From: an uncultured Flaviramulus sp.
Lineage (GTDB): Bacteria > Bacteroidota > Bacteroidia > Flavobacteriales > Flavobacteriaceae
Assembly: GCA_947495125.1 (NCBI GenBank)
Contig: CANLXL010000010.1
Location: 1 to 64,000, forward strand
Direction of reading: 5' to 3'
Length of the DNA: 64,000 nucleotides
Shown: positions 58,020-64,000 of the stretch, one piece after another
Layout: each line of letters opens with the position of its first letter
How positions within the stretch are numbered: position 1 is the first letter of the stretch
Made by a program: the position numbers and the translations under genes
The notes under the pieces: generated by a model
The model's database searches: none
What the model saw: only the letters and a program-made list of their open reading frames with translations
Told to the model about the DNA's origin: nothing

Positions 58020-61000
58020 ATGTCTATTGAAAAAATAATAATATCTCTATTTTGTTTTGTTTCTATAAATGTATTAGCTCAAAATATTCCTATTAAAAAA
58101 CAGCTAACGGGTGCCGTATTAGATGTAAAAACTAATAAAGGCATAGAAGGTGTGCAAGTTAGGCTTGTTTCAACAGGTGATATTAAATATACCGACTCAG
58201 AAGGTAAATTTAAGTTTTTTAATGAAAAAGGATTTGTAGTCGGCGAACCCAATTATTCTTTTATTATTTACAAAGAGGGATATTTAGTCGTTGGATCAAC
58301 CAATAGCAAAGTAATGTATGGCTCTGGTGATATTGGGAATTTAGGAATGAAGTTAGATATAAATCGTTATTTATGGATTACAGTAATCGATGGTATTTCG
58401 GGAAGTTTTTTAAGTAACGTTGAGATTGAAATTAAGGGAAAAACTCAAGTAACAAATTCTCAGGGGAGAGCAAAATTTGATTTGTCAAACTATGGTAACC
58501 AAAAAGTAACAGCAATATTCAGTAAAAACTGTTACAAGGATGAAATTCTGGAAGCCCCAACCAAAGGAGAAAAAATTATTAGACTTATTTCAACATGCAA
58601 TTTAGAAGAAAAAAAAAATGATATGACTCCATATGTCGCTTCGCAAATATTGGAAAGAGCGCTAAAATACAGAAATGGTGCTCGGCAGGGACAAATTGAA
58701 GCCATAGAATTCTTAAGAGATAATGAGTACGATTTTAATTCGGAAAATTTTCAAGGATTGAATTTGAAGGGATTGAAACTTACTCATACTAATCTTAAAT
58801 CGACAAATTTTGATTATACAAACATTAGCGACGCCGATTTTACTGAAAGCAAGTTTAATGATAGTAGATTTCATTTTGCAACTGCTAAAAATATAAATTT
58901 TTATAAATCTAACCTTGCAAAAAGCAAGGGAGTTTTTTTACAAGCTCCAAATGGAAATTTTGGTAATTCTGACCTTTCATTAACGTATTTTATTGGTTGT
59001 GATTTTAGTCATGCCGATTTTAGCGGAGCGAACTTAGATGGAGCTCTTTTTGCTTTTTGTAATTTTACAGGAGCTAAGTTCAATAATGCTCAAATTACTA
59101 ATACTGGAATATTTGGAAGTGTTCTTGATAATACCGAATTCCAAGGTGCCATAATTCATAACACAGATATTAATGGGTCTGTTTCATTGAATGGAGTTTT
59201 TCCTTTAAGTAGAACGCAAGAAAAAGGACTTTGCCAATATGTCGACTCGAATAGGTTACTCTACGTATTTGGAGCTGGTAAATCATTCGAGTTTAAGCTT
59301 ATGGAAGATACACATGGTTCTTATAGAAGATATGATGATGTTGTAACGGAAAATTATCTATTCAGAAATTTTGGTAATAGCACTTGCAACATATGTGACA
59401 CAAAAAAATGGTCAGCAAATAAATGGCGAGATTACTATAGTTATTTTAAAGTTTTAAAGGACCAAGATTTTTTACGAAAAAATAATAGAATACAGTTCAC
59501 TAAAGATATTGTAACCAGTCATTTAAATTTTTTACTTACTAAGCTTATTTTAAAAAATACCTATAAAAATCAAGCTAATTTTACATTTTGGAATAATGAC
59601 ATAAAGAAGTATTTCAACAATTCAAAAACTAAAAAAACTTCTATAAATGCTACCGATATTGAAACCCTAACAGCTCTAATTATCAAATTTAAACCAAAAT
59701 GGGAATCAAAAGTCCCCTGGAGGTTATTAGCATCTAGTAAAATTCATAATTACTTGAAAAATGAAGTCGATAGCCTCACGCACCGAGGTAGAAGTCGTTA
59801 TATTGAAATACTTCCAGAAAAACTTAACATACTTCCTCCAAGTGTTAATGAAAATACTATTCCAAGAGATTGGGTAGAATATTATAAGACTTGGATGAAG
59901 AAAAAATCAAAAAACCAACCAAAACCTCTATACTTAACAGTAAAAAATGGTAAAAATTATACACCTTCTTCTTGGACGTTCACAAAAAACAAAGGAACTC
60001 TTAAGATTGGTAAAGGAGGTGTTTCAAGAAACAGGTCTAAAGACATTAATGAAGAAGACCTATATAATGCATTTAGAGAAAAAGGTGTTAACCCCAATTT
60101 TATAGGAACACCTAGAATCGAGAATGACCATTATTACCATTATTATGGTAATTATGCTGATAAGGTTAAGAAGAATATATTTATAAATTTTCTTTATCCT
60201 GATGATAGAGTTTCTTATGGTTTTAAAATTTCTACAGAAATTGACAAAAAAAATACTGACGGGAGATTGGAATTAGAACTGGAAGGCATAAAAAGTGTAA
60301 AGTATAAAAATGACGAATATATTTTTTTTAAAGTAAGACCTAAAACTCTAGAATTAAAAAATAATAATTCGAACAATTGGTTTAGTGCCTTTAATTTCGA
60401 TCTAGCAAAAAAGCCAAAATACTTAACTGCTACAAAAAATATGGATAAAAGAGCTCTTTTTAATATAGATATTGTAGCAATAACCTTATTGAATAAAAAT
60501 TTGGCCAAGTTAGAAAATTTTGATTTAAGCGGTCTAGTAGGAAAACATCGCAGGCAATTAAAAAAATACAACTACTTAGGAGAGCCTTTCCCGTACCAAT
60601 ATGTTTTTGCCAATTATTTAATGAGTAAACCTAAAGATTATGATTACACACCGGAATATAAAGAATGGCTCATAAAAAACTCAAAGCTGGGTATTGAAAC
60701 ATTTTGTATTCCTATTAGAGCTAAAACTTTAGAAAATAATACGATTAAAATAGAGTTTTGGAAAAAAAACTATAATTACCCGCATATGTTCATATATCAA
60801 TATTTAAAAGAAAACGATATAAAAAATCAGCGGGCTGTTAAGCTAGATGAAACTTTAGTACTATCTTATACAACAAAAAGTAACCTTATTATTGGCGGTG
60901 CATATGTAATTTATCCACAAGATAAGCGGATGGCTGAAATAAAACCTATTGATAATGTTAAAATTGAGGATCTAATTTGCTACTTAGAAGTTAAAATTGA

Positions 61001-61124
61001 AAAAGTTAAATATGTGGATAAAGGCCAAAAGAGCCTTATATACCATGTAGTGCCCAAAACACTTTTTTATAAGTTAAGGAATACAGACGCTACATGGAAA
61101 ACAATTGATGACTTTAAACCATAA
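58020..61124 (+). CDS. Large exported pentapeptide-repeat protein
   Basis: 1034 residues. Signal peptide (LFCFVSINVLAQN), then two carboxypeptidase-regulatory-like beta domains (about 30-110, TGAVLDVKTNKGIEGVQVRL; and 120-195), and a pentapeptide-repeat solenoid at about 240-390 with A(D/N)(F/L)xx units (DADFTESKFNDSRFHFATAK, HADFSGANLDGALF). The remaining 640 residues are lysine- and tyrosine-rich and unrecognised, with two similar 'LELEG.KSVKYKNDEYIFFKV'-type and 'DLICYLEVKIEKVKYVDKGQ' segments that may be a duplicated domain. Function unknown. Confidence 0.65.
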   Translation: MSIEKIIISLFCFVSINVLAQNIPIKKQLTGAVLDVKTNKGIEGVQVRLVSTGDIKYTDSEGKFKFFNEKGFVVGEPNYSFIIYKEGYLVVGSTNSKVMYGSGDIGNLGMKLDINRYLWITVIDGISGSFLSNVEIEIKGKTQVTNSQGRAKFDLSNYGNQKVTAIFSKNCYKDEILEAPTKGEKIIRLISTCNLEEKKNDMTPYVASQILERALKYRNGARQGQIEAIEFLRDNEYDFNSENFQGLNLKGLKLTHTNLKSTNFDYTNISDADFTESKFNDSRFHFATAKNINFYKSNLAKSKGVFLQAPNGNFGNSDLSLTYFIGCDFSHADFSGANLDGALFAFCNFTGAKFNNAQITNTGIFGSVLDNTEFQGAIIHNTDINGSVSLNGVFPLSRTQEKGLCQYVDSNRLLYVFGAGKSFEFKLMEDTHGSYRRYDDVVTENYLFRNFGNSTCNICDTKKWSANKWRDYYSYFKVLKDQDFLRKNNRIQFTKDIVTSHLNFLLTKLILKNTYKNQANFTFWNNDIKKYFNNSKTKKTSINATDIETLTALIIKFKPKWESKVPWRLLASSKIHNYLKNEVDSLTHRGRSRYIEILPEKLNILPPSVNENTIPRDWVEYYKTWMKKKSKNQPKPLYLTVKNGKNYTPSSWTFTKNKGTLKIGKGGVSRNRSKDINEEDLYNAFREKGVNPNFIGTPRIENDHYYHYYGNYADKVKKNIFINFLYPDDRVSYGFKISTEIDKKNTDGRLELELEGIKSVKYKNDEYIFFKVRPKTLELKNNNSNNWFSAFNFDLAKKPKYLTATKNMDKRALFNIDIVAITLLNKNLAKLENFDLSGLVGKHRRQLKKYNYLGEPFPYQYVFANYLMSKPKDYDYTPEYKEWLIKNSKLGIETFCIPIRAKTLENNTIKIEFWKKNYNYPHMFIYQYLKENDIKNQRAVKLDETLVLSYTTKSNLIIGGAYVIYPQDKRMAEIKPIDNVKIEDLICYLEVKIEKVKYVDKGQKSLIYHVVPKTLFYKLRNTDATWKTIDDFKP

Positions 61125-61130
61125 ACATGT

Positions 61131-61877
61131 TTAGATTAAGTCCTCTAAAACACTATCGTCTTCTGTTAGAAGTATATCATAATCATTAAAAAAATCGTCT
61201 AAAATACTTTCCTTAGACATTTCGCGATAATCTATAGAAACAAAAAACAAACCAAAACTACCAAAAAGACGATATAAAAAAGAGGTTTTTCTTTTCTTCT
61301 TTACTATTTCATTTATACGTTGATCAATGTAACCCTTTAACTCCAATATTACATTGTTTAAATCTAAGTCTTTATTCTTTTGCCGTAAAGATTCATCCAC
61401 CCAAAATTTAACAAAATCCTCCAAAGAAATGCCATTTAGTTCATTCAATAATTCGACTAATGTGTCTTCCTGTTTTTGAATGTGATTTATCTTTACTGGT
61501 TGCTTTTTAAAAATTGTCTTTAATATGTCATTAGGTGGTTCGTGTGAATTATAATATGATAGTATAGGTTCTTCATATTTTTTCTCAAATAATCTAAATC
61601 TTTTAATTTTCTGTTCAAAATGATAGGCTGTCAGTACATTAAGCGTTTCTATTTTAGGCAGGTTATAATCATGTTTAATAATTTCTCCCTTTTTTAAGTT
61701 TTCTCTTAAATTAAATGCTCTACTTATGGTACGAGGGTGTACTTTATTATCTAAATGTTTCCCCTTTTCTGCGATCGTTATGTATATACTTTCTGAAATA
61801 GAGTCTAGATCATATTTTATAATCTGATCCATTAAATAAATAAAACCTGGAACGTGTTCTTCAGTCAATCTTATCAT
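61131..61877 (-). CDS. Uncharacterised protein
   Basis: 248 residues, mostly helical and charged; I do not recognise a family. The first 70 residues (YDLDSISESIYITIAEKGKH, HPRTISRAFNLRENL) could form a small DNA-binding-like helical domain, and a hydrophobic stretch near residue 210 (FLYRLFGSFGLFFVSI) could touch a membrane. It is convergent with the pentapeptide-repeat gene and divergent from the small lipoprotein, across a region with nested palindromes that may be its operator. Confidence 0.5.
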   Translation of the reverse strand: MIRLTEEHVPGFIYLMDQIIKYDLDSISESIYITIAEKGKHLDNKVHPRTISRAFNLRENLKKGEIIKHDYNLPKIETLNVLTAYHFEQKIKRFRLFEKKYEEPILSYYNSHEPPNDILKTIFKKQPVKINHIQKQEDTLVELLNELNGISLEDFVKFWVDESLRQKNKDLDLNNVILELKGYIDQRINEIVKKKRKTSFLYRLFGSFGLFFVSIDYREMSKESILDDFFNDYDILLTEDDSVLEDLI

Positions 61878-61920
61878 GCACTAAAAATAGAAAAAACTTT
61901 TAATTCGGTTTGCTTTTAAA

Positions 61921-61949
61921 AGGACATATGTCCTGACATGTCTGACATA
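61921..61949. promoter_or_regulatory. Tandem GACAT palindromes
   Basis: AGGACATATGTCCT (61921-61934) is a perfect palindrome, directly followed by the palindrome GACATGTC (61935-61942) and a third GACAT at 61944-61948. The cluster lies between the divergent 248-residue gene and the lipoprotein gene and looks like an operator with repeated GACAT half-sites. Confidence 0.5.
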
Positions 61950-62007
61950 TAAAAACAAGTCAAGTATTAATCAAGGTATTTGTGATGTAATCAAAAAATA
62001 TTATATC

Positions 62008-62172
62008 ATGAAAAACATTTTCAAAATTTCGCTAATTGTGATTGTATTCGGTTTAGGGTTAACATCCTGTACTGCAGAAAGCCTTGATGAGGGGAATGAA
62101 ACTACTAAAACAGTTGCAACAGACCCAGACAAGAAAGATCCAAAACCACCAACAGACCCTAATGGTGGTTAA
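62008..62172 (+). CDS. Small lipoprotein, 54 residues
   Basis: An ATG at 62008 opens a 54-residue frame with a textbook lipoprotein signal: MKNIFK, a hydrophobic stretch, and lipobox GLTSC. The mature part is acidic, then lysine-proline-rich, ending PTDPNGG. Such short lipoproteins beside LuxR-type two-component genes are common in Flavobacteria. It has its own upstream region and a hairpin immediately after. Function unknown. Confidence 0.7.
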   Translation: MKNIFKISLIVIVFGLGLTSCTAESLDEGNETTKTVATDPDKKDPKPPTDPNGG

Positions 62173-62181
62173 TGGTTCAAC

Positions 62182-62218
62182 GCATCATTTTCGAGGTTAA
62201 GCGCTTCGAAAATGATGC
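62182..62218. terminator. Hairpin between the lipoprotein and response-regulator genes
   Basis: Perfect 13-base stem, GCATCATTTTCGA with TCGAAAATGATGC, 11-base loop. It lies between two convergent genes and could end both transcripts. Confidence 0.7.
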
Positions 62219-62224
62219 TTTCAT

Positions 62225-62869
62225 TTAAAGATATCTTTCTCTATTTCTACTGGTGTAATTGGTATAAATAGTGACCAGATGAGCGGTGTTTTTGGCTCCC
62301 ATTTTTTTTGTTAAGTTTTTAATATGGGATTCTACTGTCCGGTTGCTTATAAACAGTTTTTCCGCAATTTCTTTCTGAGTTAATCCAACAGTAAGCAATT
62401 TAATAACTTCTTTTTCTCGCCTTGAGACATCAAGCCATTTGCCTATTTCCAACATGGCCTTTATGTTTTTGTCAACATAATGTTCGCCATTCCTAACGGC
62501 ATCCAGAGCCTCTAAAGTTTCTTCTATTCCCAATTGTTTATCCAGATATCCATCAACATGTATTTCGTTGAACAGAATTTCATAGTTTTCAATTTTAGCT
62601 TGTTGGGTAAGAATGATAATCTTAATGTCTGGATAAAACTCCTTAATCTTTTTTGCTATTATAAAGCCATTATAGTCTTCAGATTCAAAGTTCAAGTCCA
62701 AAAGAGCTACATTAATTTTTTTTTCGGCAAGAGTGTTTAGAGCCTGATGAAAGTTATGGGCAATAAAAATGGTATTGACTTTATCCGGATACTGTTCTAA
62801 TAATAGGGATAAGCCCTGAGAAAATATGACTGAGTCATCAATAATTATGATATCGTTTTTATTTGCCAT
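62225..62869 (-). CDS. LuxR-family (NarL-type) response regulator
   Basis: 214 residues. Receiver domain with the acidic pair D11/D12 and phospho-acceptor D58 in VALLDLNFES, then a LuxR-type helix-turn-helix (SRREKEVIKLLTVGLTQKEIA and SNRTVESHIKNLTKKMGA). It overlaps the histidine kinase gene by 11 bases, so the two form a two-component pair. The target genes are not evident. Confidence 0.93.
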   Translation of the reverse strand: MANKNDIIIIDDSVIFSQGLSLLLEQYPDKVNTIFIAHNFHQALNTLAEKKINVALLDLNFESEDYNGFIIAKKIKEFYPDIKIIILTQQAKIENYEILFNEIHVDGYLDKQLGIEETLEALDAVRNGEHYVDKNIKAMLEIGKWLDVSRREKEVIKLLTVGLTQKEIAEKLFISNRTVESHIKNLTKKMGAKNTAHLVTIYTNYTSRNRERYL

Positions 62870-64000
62870 TTGAAATTTTATTTATTGGAAGAACGATATG
62901 AACTTTTGTCCCTGATTCGACTTTTTCAAAAGAGCACCTGCCTTCTATTAACTCGCATCGTTGCCTTATATTCAGTAGACCAATACCTTCTTTTGATTTG
63001 TGTTCAATGCCAATGCCATTGTCAATAAAAATAAAATTTAATCGTTGTTTCACATCCACAAAATTATTGATGGTAAGTTTTGTGGCCATAGAATGTTTTT
63101 CAACGTTATTAAGAATTTCCAATAGAATACCATAAAAGTTATTCTGAACAACGGATTTAACACCATTCAACATATCCGGGATCGGATTTTCAAGTTCAAT
63201 AAATATGTCGCTATATAGCTGAAACTCTGATAATCTGGATTTAATAATATCGGTGAATTTTTTATTACCAATAATGTGCTGAAGGGGTGATAAACGATGT
63301 GATACTACACGTATTTGTTGATTTACGGCTTTCAGCTCATCTGTGATCTTATCGATGAATTTATTTTGGTCTGAGGCTTTTTTTAAAGCAAGAATCCGAA
63401 GCCTTAAACCATCAAAATTTGTAGCAATAATGTCATGTAAGTCTCTGGCTATTCGCTTTTTTATAGTTTCCTGGCCTTCATAAACCGCTTCGAGCCTTTC
63501 AATTTTCAGTTCTTGCTTTATATTTTTCTGTCGCGTACGGTACCAATAGTAACTAATAATGAGTGTAACGCTGACCAAAATCAATATGATGAGTAACACA
63601 TTTTTGTTTCTGATACTCCTGTTTTTTTCCAAAAGTTGTAACTCATTATTTTGATTGGCCAATCTAAGCTTTAAGATTTCATTTTCTTTATTTGAACGAT
63701 CGAATCTGGCATGAAGTGTTTGAACAATCTCGCCTTGTTCGGAATCATAGATGTCCTTATAAAGTTGGTTGTATTTAACTATGTATTTATAAGCATCCTT
63801 GTGTCGGTTTGTTTTTTCGTAATAGTCAGCTTGATTTTCAAAATAATTTAACCTTACAATATTATCGGAAGCATTTATGGCTAATGGGATTAAGCTATCT
63901 AAATAGGTTTTAGCCTTTTGGTAATGCCGATTTTGTAAATATAGGCTAACAAGGCCGTTGTAACCATACAAATATGATAAGGTATCCTTAATTGTTTTAT
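62859..64000 (-). CDS. TPR-type sensor histidine kinase, 5' end outside the window
   Basis: The frame stays open to the right edge (64000), so the start and probably a signal peptide and more TPR units lie outside. Visible are TPR-like helices, a membrane helix (NVLLIILILVSVTLIISYYW), a coiled coil, the HisKA_3 dimerisation helix with phospho-histidine in ARDLHDIIATNFDG, and a HATPase domain with NNVEKHS (N box) and DNGIGIEHKSKEGIGLLNI (G boxes). It is a NarX/LuxR-type kinase paired with the overlapping regulator. Confidence 0.92.
   Translation of the reverse strand, partial: KTIKDTLSYLYGYNGLVSLYLQNRHYQKAKTYLDSLIPLAINASDNIVRLNYFENQADYYEKTNRHKDAYKYIVKYNQLYKDIYDSEQGEIVQTLHARFDRSNKENEILKLRLANQNNELQLLEKNRSIRNKNVLLIILILVSVTLIISYYWYRTRQKNIKQELKIERLEAVYEGQETIKKRIARDLHDIIATNFDGLRLRILALKKASDQNKFIDKITDELKAVNQQIRVVSHRLSPLQHIIGNKKFTDIIKSRLSEFQLYSDIFIELENPIPDMLNGVKSVVQNNFYGILLEILNNVEKHSMATKLTINNFVDVKQRLNFIFIDNGIGIEHKSKEGIGLLNIRQRCELIEGRCSFEKVESGTKVHIVLPINKISNGK

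Overview
The window is AT-rich DNA from a marine-type member of the Bacteroidota, most likely the family Flavobacteriaceae. The evidence is Bacteroidota promoters (TTTG-N19-TAnnTTTG), type IX secretion (T9SS) C-terminal sorting domains, a TonB-dependent receptor paired with a DUF4249 lipoprotein, DUF6095, monomeric isocitrate dehydrogenase, and almost no Shine-Dalgarno sites. No rRNA, tRNA, CRISPR array, prophage or intact insertion sequence was seen.

Bases 1-29050 are mostly housekeeping: a DinB-like protein, murQ, a TonB receptor pair, monomeric Icd, rplS and trmD, GAPDH, an HtrA protease, dapF and mltG, an RsmI-like methyltransferase, a low-molecular-weight phosphatase, dnaA, ribD, prmC, cutC and a sulfur-assimilation trio (cysQ, DUF2061, cysC). 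An unexplained block at about 7830-8330 has a promoter and a terminator but no credible ORF, and may be a structured RNA.

Bases 27966-41400 form a full hexuronate catabolic island. UxaC isomerises the uronate, an SDR enzyme reduces fructuronate to mannonate, UxuA dehydrates it to KDG, KdgK phosphorylates it and Eda cleaves KDPG to pyruvate and glyceraldehyde-3-phosphate. Uptake is by a three-part TRAP transporter. A DUF1080 lipoprotein and a Tat-exported Gfo/Idh-type protein suggest 3-keto-glycoside chemistry on the outside. Two LacI-type regulators each sit beside matching operator pairs that can be read in the sequence. Bases 41400-43265 are a graveyard holding remnants of a Gfo/Idh gene, a glycerophosphodiester phosphodiesterase and a thioredoxin-like gene.

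Bases 43300-56870 are an accessory surface-protein locus: a TPR/LuxR-type regulator, an M43 metalloprotease with a T9SS tail, a large M60 (mucinase-like) protease ending in a dockerin-like double repeat, a T9SS-anchored protein with a possible cohesin-like domain directly downstream, and a 1022-residue fibrinogen-like/HYR adhesin. A decayed sister gene keeps only a signal peptide and a dockerin-like tail. Five copies of a direct-repeat motif, GTNYAC-T6-GTNYAC, lie upstream of the regulator and the surface genes, which suggests one regulon. A dockerin/cohesin-like tethering system for a protease, controlled through this motif, is the best candidate here for something undescribed.

Bases 57500-64000 hold uncharacterised proteins, one with pentapeptide repeats, a 54-residue lipoprotein missed by ordinary length cut-offs, and a LuxR response regulator with its TPR-type histidine kinase, which runs off the right edge.
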